64,000 nt of DNA, taken from JANELJ01 sp024511395. GTDB lineage: Bacteria; Pseudomonadota; Gammaproteobacteria; GRL18. The stretch lies in NCBI GenBank assembly GCA_963681975.1, contig OY820613.1, positions 62,001 to 126,000 on the forward strand, written 5' to 3'. Shown piece by piece: positions 46,163 to 56,900 of this stretch. Position numbers and translations under genes: made by a program. The notes beneath the pieces were generated by a model. The model worked only from the letters and a program-made list of their open reading frames with translations, ran no database searches and was not told the origin of the DNA. Position 1 is the stretch's first letter; each line of letters opens with the position of its first letter.

Positions 46163-48623
46163 TCTACAACGAATGAAAAATGCTGGGTTGCCAGAAATCT
46201 GGGAACGTTTTTTATTAGGTCCTTATGGGGAGAAGGATCGCTCCACAGCATTGCAAATGGTAATGCTTTTTATCGCCAGTGAAGACCAAGAAATCAGGCG
46301 TTTGGGATACCGCTTATCTCTTCTTTACTCCAAGCACACTGGGGATACATCTCCGCTCCATATGGTTTCTTCGATGACCGGTCTCGTTCCTATTTCAAAA
46401 ATTTGTAGCATGGTAGAAGACGAAGCAGAAGATTCTTTCGTTATGGCAGTGCGTGAATCTTTTGCGGAATCGATGAGAGAGGGAGACATATACTTAACTG
46501 CTGGTCAAAAAGAACTGAAAGAAATATTTCTTGATCAAATTGACGAGGCGATCTCCATTGTTGCTCCAACATCGTATGGAAAATCATCATTGATGAGCAG
46601 CTACCTGAAGGAAACAACAGGCAACTTTTGCGTTATCGTCCCGACAAAATCTTTACTGGCTCAAACTCGCCGGATGCTGCTCCAGCAACTTGATGACAAT
46701 GCACTGAATCACAGAAAAATTATAACTCACCATGAAATGTATTTAGAAGATGATGACAATGTCATCGCAGTATTGACGCAGGAACGTTATCTCCGGTTGC
46801 TACAAATAAATGCTGAATTGACCTTCGATCACCTAATAATCGATGAATCACATAACCTGCTTGATAATGACTCCAGGTCGAGAGCGCTCGCATCATCAGT
46901 CGTAATCACCCTTCATAGAAATGAATCCGCACGAATAAAATTTCTTTCCCCATTTATTGCTGATTCTAAAAACCTTACGAATAGAATCCGGAACTTTGAT
47001 ATTACCCATGTCGGGACGAATGAATACGTAAAATCAGAGCTGATCTACTACATTGATTTCAGAACCATTGCAAAAATACCACAAAATCAATTGTTTGTGT
47101 ACGATCAATTTATGGATAGATCATATCCTGTAACGGCCACACCCTTCGACATGCCCTACAAATACCTTCTTGAGCACGCAGGCAAAAAAAACATCATCTA
47201 TGTGAATCGCCCAAAAAACACACATGATGTTGCTCGAAAACTAATAGCTACTCTTCCAGAACTGAAAGATGAAAGGATTCTTAAGGCCTGCAAGGATCTG
47301 GGAGCATATCTCAACAAAGATTATTTTCTGATTTCCTGCATCCGTAAAGGTGTGATTTTTCATCATGGCTCGGTACCGGATAATGTCCGGCTGTATCTTG
47401 AGCAATTATACTCTGACTGCGAAGAGATCAGATTTGTAATTACAACGTCAACATTGCTTGAAGGGGTAAACCTCCCTGCAGAAAAAATGTTCCTTTTTGA
47501 TATAAAAAAAGGACAGCGCAACTTGTCTCCATCTCAGTTGAAAAATCTAATTGGCCGTATATCCAGATTTAAAGAGGTATTTGCTGCTAAAGATATCACA
47601 GCGTTACTGCCGGAGATCCATTTTGTTGGAAACGAATATTACCCAGGAACCACAAAAAACATTGAGAAATACATCAAAGACCACCTGAAGGAGGGAAAGG
47701 CCGCAAAGGATAATGTGGAAAACCCTCTCCTCGAATATTCGGAACTTGCTGATGATAAGATTCGGTCTGCGTTACTTGAGGAGCTTTCATTCTTAGGGAA
47801 TTCTGAAGAGGATGCCCTTGAGAATACGGATTTTGAATACGACAAACCTAAAACGGAGCTGGGCCGACTGTGTTACCTTCACCGGATTGCCGACTTTAAC
47901 GTACTAGATTCAGAATCAGCTATGGACAAAAGGGTTCAGGAGTTGATGCGATTGGGAGTCAAGGCAGCCAGCGCCAAAGAGCTGATCGAAACAGTAAATG
48001 AGATCTTTCTAAAAAATCTTCCAGAGGATGATCACGAAAGCGACAAGGCTATCACTCGTTTGCGCGATAACTTTAAAGCCAGAGATTTTTACGCAATGAT
48101 TCTCGAATGGCGAACCGCAGGAATTCCATATCAATTGATGATCTCTCGCTTCCTTGGCTACTGGAAAAATATAGAAGCCGACTTGAATAACCGAATTGTG
48201 TTTGCCGGTAACTGGGGAAACCGGAAACGAACCCCTGAGTCTCATGGCGAATACTACATCGACCTCGCAGAATTAAGTCATAGCGAACGAGTGACGTTGT
48301 CAATTGCAAGAATTGAGTCCGAAATGTCCTTCCTTGATTACAATGTCATGAAATATGTCGATTGCTTGCGAGAACTGGGATTGATAGACGCAGCCTATGC
48401 CGATCAGTTGAAATTTGGAACCATTGATCCGGCTGCAAAAGAATTGATTCAAGCCGGAATGAGCCACTCTTTGGCACAGCTTATTATTTCCAATGACTTC
48501 AAAAAGTATCTTATCCATTTTCCCAGCGGAGCTATTGGACTTAACCCTGGAGTAATAAGGATAATGGAGAGCCAAGAAATTAACAGCATCCTCATTAATG
48601 AAGCAAAATACCATACGAGATGA
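46149..48623 (+). CDS. hamB: Hachiman-like helicase HamB
   Basis: An 824-residue SF2 helicase. Walker A is VAPTSYGKSSL near 138, DEAD-box-like IIDESHNLLDND near 231, then the second RecA domain with RFVITTSTLLEGVNLPAEK near 437 and QLKNLIGRISRF near 465. A C-terminal region of about 330 residues is probably specific to this family. It pairs with HamA upstream. Motifs are intact. Confidence 0.8.
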   Translation: MKPLSLQRMKNAGLPEIWERFLLGPYGEKDRSTALQMVMLFIASEDQEIRRLGYRLSLLYSKHTGDTSPLHMVSSMTGLVPISKICSMVEDEAEDSFVMAVRESFAESMREGDIYLTAGQKELKEIFLDQIDEAISIVAPTSYGKSSLMSSYLKETTGNFCVIVPTKSLLAQTRRMLLQQLDDNALNHRKIITHHEMYLEDDDNVIAVLTQERYLRLLQINAELTFDHLIIDESHNLLDNDSRSRALASSVVITLHRNESARIKFLSPFIADSKNLTNRIRNFDITHVGTNEYVKSELIYYIDFRTIAKIPQNQLFVYDQFMDRSYPVTATPFDMPYKYLLEHAGKKNIIYVNRPKNTHDVARKLIATLPELKDERILKACKDLGAYLNKDYFLISCIRKGVIFHHGSVPDNVRLYLEQLYSDCEEIRFVITTSTLLEGVNLPAEKMFLFDIKKGQRNLSPSQLKNLIGRISRFKEVFAAKDITALLPEIHFVGNEYYPGTTKNIEKYIKDHLKEGKAAKDNVENPLLEYSELADDKIRSALLEELSFLGNSEEDALENTDFEYDKPKTELGRLCYLHRIADFNVLDSESAMDKRVQELMRLGVKAASAKELIETVNEIFLKNLPEDDHESDKAITRLRDNFKARDFYAMILEWRTAGIPYQLMISRFLGYWKNIEADLNNRIVFAGNWGNRKRTPESHGEYYIDLAELSHSERVTLSIARIESEMSFLDYNVMKYVDCLRELGLIDAAYADQLKFGTIDPAAKELIQAGMSHSLAQLIISNDFKKYLIHFPSGAIGLNPGVIRIMESQEINSILINEAKYHTR

Positions 48624-48667
48624 GACTAAGCCGGAGAGTCGTGCAGATAAATATAACGAAGCAAAAT

Positions 48668-48705
48668 AATGAGCGCCTACAATCCCCACGGCAGCGGGGC
48701 TCATT
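48668..48705 (+). other. Hairpin at the defence-island edge
   Basis: AATGAGC (48668-48674) pairs perfectly with GCTCATT (48699-48705), and an inner CCC/GGG pair adds to it. CTACAA (48678) could instead pair with TTGTAG (48711-48716), so two folds compete. It lies in the 196-base gap between hamB and the next gene. It might be a terminator-like or recombination-related structure; no T-run follows. Confidence 0.3.
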
Positions 48706-48819
48706 AGCCTTTGTAGAGTTATTCCCACTGACACATATCTTGAACTCAACCGGCTCATGAGCAAACAGTGTGGCATGTGTTATTAAGCCAATAGTTTTGA
48801 TACAGGAAAAAATTGCCGT

Positions 48820-49757
48820 ATGGGAATAGATAAATGTTCCAGATTACAAGGATGCCTGCTTGGCCAGCTTGCCGGTGATGCACTGGGCGGTCTGGTTGAG
48901 TTTCAGTCCCCGGATGAGATCAGCGCAGCTATCCCAATGGTGTCCGGGAGCTGGCGGATGGCGGCACATGGAACACCATTGCCGGTCAGCCGACCGATGA
49001 CTCTGAAATGGCTTTGCTCCTTGCCCGAATGCTGGTGAAAACGGGTTCGTATGACCCGGAGGCGGCTCGCAAGGAATACCAGTTCTGGCTGAGTTCCGAT
49101 CCGTTTGATTGCGGCATGACCATTTCCGCCGGGCTGCGGGGTAACCCCAATCCGGACAGTCAGGCCAATGGAGCGATGATGCGGATTAGTCCGCTCGGGA
49201 TTTTCGGAGCCGGATTTGAACTGAATCAGGTGGCTGAATGGGCTATACAGGATGCGGTACTCACACATCCCAACCTGATTTGCCAGCAGGCCAACGCGCT
49301 GTTTGCCATGGGGATTGCTCACGCCATTCAATCCGGCTGCGACCGTAAAGAGCTATACCAGCACATCCGGCAGTGGGCAGCCGACATGCCCGTTGAACCC
49401 GCTTTAATGTTCACCATAGACAAGGCAGCCGATGAGCCGCCAGCGGACTATGTCCACCAGCAGGGCTGGGTCTTGATAGCTTTTCAGAATGCCCTGTATC
49501 AGCTGCTCCATGCGCCGAGCCTCGAAGAAGGTGTTGTCGACACCATTATGCGCGGAGGTGACACCGATACCAACGCGGCCATTTGTGGGGCACTGTTAGG
49601 CGCTGTGTGCGGCCGGGAGGCTATTCCGGCCCAGTGGCTCGACTCGCTGCAGAACTGCCGTCCTGAGCCCGGACATCCGCGAGTACGCTATCCACGCCCC
49701 GAATGCTTCTGGCCTGTGGATGTGTTGGAGCTGGCTGAAGGATTGGTTAAGACATGA
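48820..49757 (+). pseudogene. ADP-ribosylglycohydrolase-like protein, frameshifted
   Basis: Frame 1 opens CLLGQLAGDALGGLVEFQS, then near 48940 the sensible reading shifts to the -1 frame (GVRELADGGTWNTIAGQPTD, DSEMALLLARML). It ends with RGGDTDTNAAICGALLGAV. These are the metal-binding GDALG, TDDSEMAL and GGDTDTNA motifs of DraG/ADP-ribosylglycohydrolases, which remove ADP-ribose from proteins. One missing base at CCCAATGG would restore 312 residues. GC is high like the phage block and unlike the defence genes upstream. Confidence 0.8.
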
Positions 49758-49769
49758 GTTGTAAAATAC

Positions 49770-50150
49770 ACCGTCGGGTATTCGAGCGGGAATCGAACCC
49801 ACGTCCGTTCTCTGTTTCGGGAAAATGTAGAGAATTAAATTTCTCTCGGCGTCCGGCAGGTTGAAGGGATTTGATGTTGCGTAAGGTGTTGAATAAACAG
49901 GGGTTGCGGATATGTTTTGGTTTGGAGAACGAATTAGGGGAAGGCTCTGTTTCCTCCACCAATTGAAAAAAGACAACCCGTCTCTCCGGGGCGATGGGTT
50001 TTCTATTTCCCTTTGTATTCAAAGGGTTTGGGCTGTTTTGACATCTTTCCGGAACCACTCTCCAGCCACCTGATTCTCTCTATTCTCCGGATATTATTCT
50101 CTGTTTGAGCCGGTATTCTCTGTTTTCTCAGACTTAGTCCGAAACAAGTC
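49770..50150 (+). other. Gene-free region: attachment-site-like, tRNA T-arm-like and TTCTCTGTTT repeats
   Basis: On the minus strand GTGGG-TTCGATT-CCCGC (within 49785-49802) forms a five-pair T-arm, as at the 3' end of tRNA or tmRNA genes, a usual integrase target. No full tRNA folds around it. Around it, TTCTCTGTTT or close variants occur at about 49808, 50089 and 50115, possible integrase arm-binding sites. No real gene is seen in 49758-50183; minus-strand ORFs there lack SD and family likeness. Confidence 0.35.
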
Positions 50151-50183
50151 CGGTTGTAGATATCCTTTGATAATAAGTATTTA

Positions 50184-51202
50184 ACCTGAATTCTGGATAA
50201 GAACTAAAAAATATTGAACTAAATGCCTGTTTCTCGATCAGATCATTTAATGACCAAATCAAATGAATTTGAACAAGGAACAGGCAAGTGACTACTATAG
50301 ATGAATTGTATTGTAATATCGATGATTTCAGCCAGGTCTTTTATCCTGAATGGGAAAAAACACTGCTGGAATCCGGTGATAAAAAGAGAAGACGACAAGG
50401 TGTAATGAGCCCCGGTGAACTGATGACTATCCTGATTAACTTTCATCAGTCACATTACAAAGATTTTAAGAGTTATTATTTATGCCATGTGCATCAACAT
50501 CTTAGGAAAGAGTTTCCAAATTTATTGAGCTATAGCCGTTTCCTGTGAGTGATGTCATCGGTACTGGTGCCATTATGCGCTTACTTTACTCATTGCAAAG
50601 GAAAGCCCACCGGAATTGCCTTTGTTGATGCGAGCAGCATTAAAGTATGCCAAAACATTCGCATACCCAGGCATAAAGTCTTTGATGGTGTTGCTCAGCG
50701 AGGCAAATCGACCATGGGGTGGTTCTATGGGTTTAAAGTTCACCTGATCATTAATCATAAAGGTGAAATACTGGCCACTAAATTGACGGCCGGTAATGTA
50801 GATGACAGAAAACCGGTTCCTGAAATGGCCAAAGACTTATATGGAAAGCTTTATGGTGACAAAGGCTATGTCTCCAGTCTTTTAAGTGATGAACTGTTTG
50901 AACAGGATGTCGGGCTTATTACCAATGTCAGACGAAACATGAAACCACGAGCCATTGCATTGTGGGATAAGATTATGCTGAAAAAACGTTTTATAATTGA
51001 AACGGTTAATGAGCAGCTAAAAAATATTACACAGATTGAACATTCACGTCATAGAAGCGTAAGTGGTTTTATGTTGAACCTTATTAGTTCTCTGATTGCC
51101 TATTGTCATAAAAAAGACAAGCCGACAATCAGAATAGATGAGAGTGATATGAAAACTCTCTGTATTTAGGTAAATGACTGGGTTCTTATCCAGATCTCAG
51201 GT
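50184..51202 (+). mobile_element. IS982-type element, copy A
   Basis: 1019 bp. Terminal inverted repeats of 21 bp: ACCTGAATTCTGGATAAGAAC at the left end and its complement with two mismatches at the right end (51182-51202). The flanks show a 6-bp target duplication TATTTA (50178-50183 and 51203-51208). A second copy of the same length lies at 60626-61644. Confidence 0.85.
50288..51169 (+). pseudogene. IS982-type transposase with in-frame TGA (copy A)
   Basis: One frame of 293 codons is broken by TGA 50546-50548, between YSRFL and VMSSVLVPLC. The downstream part carries IAFVDASSIKVC, KSTMGWFYGFKVHLIIN and YVSSLLSDELF, the DDE-type core. The same TGA is in copy B, so the stop arose before the copies separated. 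Transposition in trans, readthrough, or a W/R codon mutated early could explain this. Confidence 0.8.
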
Positions 51203-51322
51203 TATTTAGCCAAACAACGGTATTTTAGAGTTGTGTTAAGACATCAAACGGTCTGACCAAACCATCCGATTTCACAAACCAAAGTAACCGCCAATTAATC
51301 CCACATTGACCTTCTACCCCAC

Positions 51323-52174
51323 CTACTGTAATGCCTGAATTTTTTCAGCACACAGCCAGGGCAGTAAAGTATTAAATGCTTCAGGCTCTGCATGACGCCC
51401 CAGCTTGGGTAACTCTATCAGAATGTAACGGATATAAGCAAAGGGTTCCAGTTTATTGGCTTTGGCCGTTTCAATTAAACTGTAAAGCGTCGCACTGGCC
51501 ATAGCGCCATTGTGTGTCTGACTGAACAGCCAGTTTTTTCTGCCAATCACAAACGGTTTGATGCGCCGTTCGGCAGCATTATTATCAATCTCCAGATAAC
51601 CATCTTCAATGTAGCAGGTTAACTGAGTCCATTGATTTAAAGCATAATGAATGGCCTTGCCCGGAAGCTGTTTGGGCGGTACCTGCTCAGCGGATTTATC
51701 CAGCCATTGCTTAAACTGATTTAATATGGGCTGACTTTTCTTTTGACGAACCAGATAACGCTGCTCTGCACTCATGGTTTTGCACTGCTTTTCAATGGCA
51801 TACAGTTTGGCAATGGTGTTAAGTGCCATATGAGCCTTGCCGGGTTTCACGTTTTTACCCTTAAGGGCTTTAATCACCTCATCAAACTTACGCCGGGCAT
51901 GAGCCCGGCACCCCACAGAGACAATGCCGCTTTGTGGGGTGCACACCTGGGCATACCCACTATAGCCATCGGTTTGAAGGTATTGACCTTTAAAATCCTG
52001 CAGGTAGTTTTTGGCAAACAGCCCACTGCGCCCGGGCTGATAATCATAAATAATGACGGGCGGGGATGCACCGCTACTGCCGCTTTGGTACAACCACATA
52101 CAGGACTGACTTTGTGCCTTTCTTCCCGGTTCATTGAGCACCTGAATCTGAGTGTTTTGATTAACAGACAACAT
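51323..52174 (-). pseudogene. TnpB-TnpC chimera of IS66
   Basis: The first nine residues (MLSVNQNTQ) match the TnpB start of the second IS66 copy at 63081, and the rest is the TnpC transposase core with SVGCRAHARRKFDEVIKA, GYLEIDNNAAERRIKPFVIG and KNWLFSQTHNGA. An in-frame deletion with short shared bases (CTCAG/TTCAG) joined them. The DDE domain is partial: the N-terminal zinc-binding region is lost. Confidence 0.75.
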
Positions 52175-52177
52175 AAG

Positions 52178-52447
52178 CTATTTCAGTAAAGACAGTACTT
52201 GCATAAAGGTTGGCTGGTCAAAGCCTGGCTGGATTTCCAGACTTAAACCATTGGGCAGGTTTAAAATCAGACCTGAAACGGTCTTATCCTGAACAACCTG
52301 TACCGGTATTAAACTCTCACTATCATCAGACTGCCTCAGAAATTTGGCTTTGTAGTAACTGAACATATGAGTTTTAAGATTGTGTTGCTGGCAGTATTGC
52401 TTCCGGGTCAGGCCGCTGGACTGCCAGGTGTGTGCGCATTTCTTCAT
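52178..52447 (-). CDS. IS66 accessory protein TnpA
   Basis: An 89-residue protein, WQSSGLTRKQYCQQHNLKTH, then LNLPNGLSLEIQPGFD, matching short IS66 TnpA proteins. It is nearly identical to the copy at 62807-63076. Its role is accessory to transposition. Confidence 0.8.
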   Translation of the reverse strand: MKKCAHTWQSSGLTRKQYCQQHNLKTHMFSYYKAKFLRQSDDSESLIPVQVVQDKTVSGLILNLPNGLSLEIQPGFDQPTFMQVLSLLK

Positions 52448-52631
52448 CTCGTTCGTGGGGCATAGGGTTACCTTTTATGATTATGAAATTATAAAAAGTA
52501 ATAGTTTGAAGGATTTTAAGGGGTGGGGGTAGGTGGGATTATTTGGTGCTTACGGATATTGATGATTACTATTGGTCGTTATCCTGTATTTTTTCTTTGT
52601 TCTGACCTTAAGCCCCAATGTTTTCATTAAC

Positions 52632-52835
52632 TTACGGACGGACACGATAGCGGCCAATTATATAGCCTTCTTCACGAAGCCGGGCAACCATTCTACGGCT
52701 ACCCATACTCTGACGGGAAACCTTAAATAGTTCTGTCATACGTTGACACAATAAAGCTTCTGTAGTGGGTAACGGCTTAACTGCCTGACGTTTCCAGTCA
52801 TAATAGCTCCCCGGTGTACTGACATTACCCGGCAT
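52632..52835 (-). pseudogene. IS3-family OrfB, N-terminal fragment
   Basis: About 68 residues remain: GSYYDWKRQ, then QSMGSRRMVARLREEGYIIG, the standard HTH_21 start of OrfB. The catalytic DDE region is missing. The end runs into unrelated sequence near 52632. Confidence 0.75.
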
Positions 52836-52884
52836 AAAACGGCAACCGGATAATGTGAGCTCTGTTCTTTGATAAACCGGTACT

Positions 52885-53178
52885 TTATCTCATTTCTTTC
52901 GCGAAGAAGGCACTGGCCTTTTTTAGGATTTCTTTTTCCATCCTAAGTTCACAACTTTCTTTTCTCAGCTTTAGCAACTCATCCTGTTCTGACTGATTTA
53001 AAATCTCTGTTGGAGAACCCCGGGTGAATTGTTTTACCCACTTTCTCAAAGAAGTATGGTGTACACCCAGCTGTCGGGCTGCTTCACTAATGCTGTAATC
53101 CTGCTCTGTAATTAAGGCTACAGCTTCTCGTTTAAAGTCATCTGTATAACGTTTTCTGGTTTGGGTCTCTTGTGTCAT
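52885..53178 (-). CDS. IS3-family OrfA
   Basis: A 97-residue protein with the RYTDDFKREAVALIT and ISEAARQLGVHHTSLRKWV helix-turn-helix of IS3 OrfA, then a leucine-zipper-like ESCELRMEKEILKKA. Intact. Confidence 0.85.
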   Translation of the reverse strand: MTQETQTRKRYTDDFKREAVALITEQDYSISEAARQLGVHHTSLRKWVKQFTRGSPTEILNQSEQDELLKLRKESCELRMEKEILKKASAFFAKEMR

Positions 53179-53355
53179 ATTTCACCTCGTCATGTAATTT
53201 TACATGCTTAATAAGGTGTACGGAAATATTAGACCACATCAGACATTAGAGTTCTTTCAACAGCTCTGAACAGAATAGATGTGATCGAAATATGAATAAA
53301 GTTTAATGTTTAGGTAAGTCCGGCGTAATGTTATGTGCTTTATACTTTTCATCAA

Positions 53356-53381
53356 GTTAGCCATTAATGTAAATGACTAAC
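53356..53381 (+). promoter_or_regulatory. Inverted repeat, possible operator
   Basis: GTTAGCCATT (53356-53365) and AATGACTAAC (53372-53381) form a 10-bp inverted repeat with one mismatch and 6-base spacer, 31 bases before the Met/His-rich gene. The shape fits a dimeric regulator site. Confidence 0.45.
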
Positions 53382-53412
53382 CTTCTTAAAATTAAAGTAT
53401 ATGGAGTTTACA

Positions 53413-53847
53413 ATGAAAAAACTGACAACTATCGCAAGCGTATTATTACTGGCTTCTACCACCTTTGTTTATGCAGGCAATGACCACAATCATTCCGCTA
53501 TGGAAAAAGGCGGTATGGCCATGAGCAGCATGTCCAGTGATATGTAATCCAGTATGCAGGCCATGAAGGCAGATATGAATAAAATTATGCAGGAAAAAGA
53601 TCCCACCAAGCGCAAAGCTATGATGACTGCTTATATGAAATCCATGCATGCCATGATGAATTCCATGAAAGGTGATAAAAAATCCATGATGTCCAATGAC
53701 CATATGGATCAAATGGCTAAATTTGATAAGCGCTTATCTATGATGGAAGCCATGATGGAACAGGTAGTCGTCAACCAAGCGATTCTGGCTAAACCTGACT
53801 CAATATTCAAATGGGATGAAAATGCCGATGAATATCAGCTGCAGTAA
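53413..53847 (+). pseudogene. Exported Met/His-rich protein with in-frame TAA
   Basis: A signal peptide (MKKLTTIASVLLLASTTFVYAG, cut near A21) is followed by a Met/His-rich sequence (MEKGGMAMSSMSSDM) that then meets TAA 53545-53547. The same frame continues to 53847 with MQAMKADMNKIMQEKD and MMNSMKGDKKSMM. A CAA to TAA change would account for this. Met/His-rich exported proteins of this sort often bind copper, but I cannot prove that here. SD GGAG precedes ATG. A terminator follows. Confidence 0.65.
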
Positions 53848-53879
53848 CACCCCTCTTTAACACAAATTTTAATACCATC

Positions 53880-53914
53880 AAAAGCCCTGGTGTTGTACAC
53901 ATCAGGGCTTTTCT
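53880..53914 (+). terminator. Rho-independent terminator
   Basis: AAAAGCCCTG (53880-53889) and CAGGGCTTTT (53903-53912) form a stem with a short internal mismatch at the loop side, then TTCTTATT. It follows the Met/His-rich gene by about 32 bases and could work in both directions. Confidence 0.75.
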
Positions 53915-53991
53915 TATTCAACTGAAAGACAGAGAAAAAATCCATTTTATGCTATTATCATATAAATTTTGTTTATTTTTAAAGCGATTAA

Positions 53992-56900
53992 ATGCCATTA
54001 TCAGACATTCATCAAATACTTTTTCTGGATCTGGAACCCTTAAATTCAGATCAATACAAAAGGAGTATCAGGGAAACTGGGATTGTTCTGGGTGATCTCC
54101 AATTTAAAAGTAATTCTGCAGAACATATAGCAAATAGCATTTCAACGTATCAGCCTGTCTATCTGTGCGGGCATAATCTCCGCGTCTTTGATTACCATTA
54201 TCTGCTGAATTCTGCACTGGCACCTCTAGTCAAACAGCTGAAAATTATTGATACTCTGGAACTCTCTTTATTGTTTTTCTCAGAAAACACCCTGCACAAA
54301 CTGCCGAAAACCTATAAAGAGAATGACCCCAATAAAACCAATGATCCACTGCATGATGCATTGCTTACAATAGAACTGTTAAAGCAGATCATTGAACGCT
54401 TTTATCAGCTATCCCCCTCATTACAGCGCATTTACTTTTCCCTGCTCTGTCAAACCAACCAGTTTAAGCCCTTTTTTAAATGGCTTAATCCGGATATTAC
54501 ACCCTATAAAGATACGGACTCTCTGGCCAGAGCAATTTTTGAAGCATTGGGTGATAAAATTCAGTCACCAGAAACTCTGCCTGCAATGGTTGCTGAACAG
54601 CCTGTTGAACTGGCTTATATTATCAGTGTTCTGCATGGGGAGATTGAAGAAATACGCTCTTTTCCTCCTAAAATTTATTTTGATTTTCCGCATATCCAGG
54701 AAAAACTCAACGCTCTGACCTTTAATCCGTTCAATGAAGTTGCCATCCTCGAGCAATCTGCCCTTAAATATTTTGGTTTTGACAGCTTCAGAAGTTTTCC
54801 AAAGTTCAAAGCTGAAAACAATTCGATTGAAGCACTGAATGAGGTGTCACAAAAGGACATTATTAAGGGGGCTTTGCAGCAGGAAGATATTTTTGCTATG
54901 TTGCCGACCGGTGGGGGCAAAACCTTTACCTTCTGGCTCCCTGCTATTATTAAAGCCAAATGCACCCGGGCACTAACTGTGGTAATTTCTCCCCTTCAGG
55001 CTCTGATGAAGGATCATATTTTCAACTTCAACCATAAACTCGCCGGCCTGGCTTCCGCAGAAGCCTTAAGTGGTTATCTGACCATGCCGGAGCGGCGTCA
55101 TATTATCCGGCGGGTAATTAACGGCAGTATTGATATTTTATATCTGGCCCCAGAATCACTACGCTCAAAAAATATTGAACGCATTCTGTCCTATCGTTAT
55201 ATTGAACGTATTATCATTGATGAAGCACACTGCTTATCAACCTGGGGGAATGATTTCAGGCACGATTATTTTTACATTGCCCAGTTTATTAATAAAATTC
55301 AGGATAAAAAATATTCAAACCGCATTCCCCTGTCCTGTTTTACTGCAACCGCCAATAAAAAAACCATCGAAGAAATTGAGCACTATTTTAAGTCACAACT
55401 GAATATTTCATTTGAACATTATATTGCCTCACCAAAACGAAACAATCTGGTCTATTCAGCCCGTTGCTATGATAATAAAAAAGAAAAAACCCAACAGCTC
55501 ATCGCACAGATAAGAACCATTAAAGAGCCCTGTCTGGTTTACAACCCCTCCAGCCGTAAACAATGTGAAATGCTGGCAGAGCAGCTTTCAACGGATTTAG
55601 GCCGCAATTTTTACGCTTTTCACGCAGGCATGAGCAGTGCTTTGAAAAATCAGATACTCAATGATTTTATCAACAACGATGCCGATGGTATTGTCGCCAC
55701 TACTGCTTTTGGTATGGGGATTGATAAACCAGATATCCGCCATGTGATCCATTATGAAGTTTCTTCCTGCCTGGAAGACTATATGCAGGAATCTGGACGT
55801 GCGGGTAGAGATGGTCAGCCATCCCATTGTCATATTCTGTTTAATAATGAGGACTTTGACAAACTCTTTTTTTCTCTTATCCGTCAGAAACTCACTCACC
55901 CTGAAATTAAAAAAATCTTTCAGTCCATTCGTCGTTATAAAGGCCGCAAAGTAGGTGACGAAAGAAAGATTGTGGTTTCCATTAATGAGCTGGCCGAAAG
56001 TGCCGGAATAAAAACCGATGATGAGCAGTCTGATTTTGATACTAAGGTAAAAACCGCATTACTGGAACTGGAACGGGCCGGTTATATTCGCAGGGGCTAT
56101 AACGTACCAGAAGTCTGGGTGACCTCATTTGAATTCAAAACTATGGAGCAATTGCACGATACACTTCATAGCAATGGTTTATCCGATCAGAGTGAGGATA
56201 CCGGCAAGCGTGTTTTATATCAGTCTATTGTCCTGTTGGCACAGGTGTTAATTAAACGCAGCACACAGCGATTCTCAATAGCCATTGAAGAACTGGCCGG
56301 GATCCTTAATCTTGATACCGATGAAGTCTATCATGTTCTGGATAAAATGCGTGATATGGAACTGATTTCACTTAAGGAAGATTTATTGATCAGCGAGCTT
56401 CGGCCACAGAAATTACGTCAGTTAAGCGCTATCCTTTCCAATCTTAAAGAGCATCTGACTTCCATACTATACGAATTGTCTCATCAACGCTTTAAACTGA
56501 AAGAACTCAATCATGCGCTCAATAAGGAAGGGATCCGGATCCAATGCGCCGATTATAGTTGTTTTCTAAAATACTGGTTATTAAACCTGACTAAAAAAGG
56601 CCTGTTTGAATGTTACCGGGATAAAGTGGGCGATCACGCCTGGTATGCCAATGTCCATGATCAGGACTATCTGAATAAAACCATTCATCAGTTTACCTAT
56701 ATTGTTCAGGCCGTTGTGCAATATATTATCAATGAAGGCGAAGAAGTTACTGATGATAAAGATAAAAAAACACTGATTGCCTATGAAAAAATGGTACAGC
56801 ACTGCAATCACCAACTGGGTAAAAAATTATCCGTCAATGAATATGATAAGGCTGTCCTTTTTTTACACAATATTCGTTTGTTACGTCTGGAAGGTGGACG

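Larger units (their letters stand above)
51284..52553 (-). mobile_element. IS66-family element, internally deleted
   Basis: Ends resemble the IS66 GTAAGC start: GTAACCGCCAATTAATCCCAC at 51284 and, at the right, the complement of GTAAGCACCAAATAATCCCAC ending at 52553. Only tnpA and a fusion of the tnpB start to the tnpC end remain. No clear 8-bp target duplication is visible. Confidence 0.7.
52600..53238 (-). mobile_element. IS3-family element, fragment
   Basis: The right end reads TGTGGTCTAATATTTCCG on the minus strand (ending at 53238), a typical IS3 terminal sequence. The orfB part is cut at its 3' side by the region next to the IS66 element. Confidence 0.65.

Noticed and set aside
48668..48716. 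Integron attC site
   Set aside because: Folding potential exists, but the RYYYAAC/GTTRRRY boxes are absent and no integrase or cassette pattern is seen.
49596..50058. Minus-strand ORFs of 103-126 codons
   Set aside because: They overlap the glycohydrolase gene or run through repeat-like sequence, with no SD or domain.
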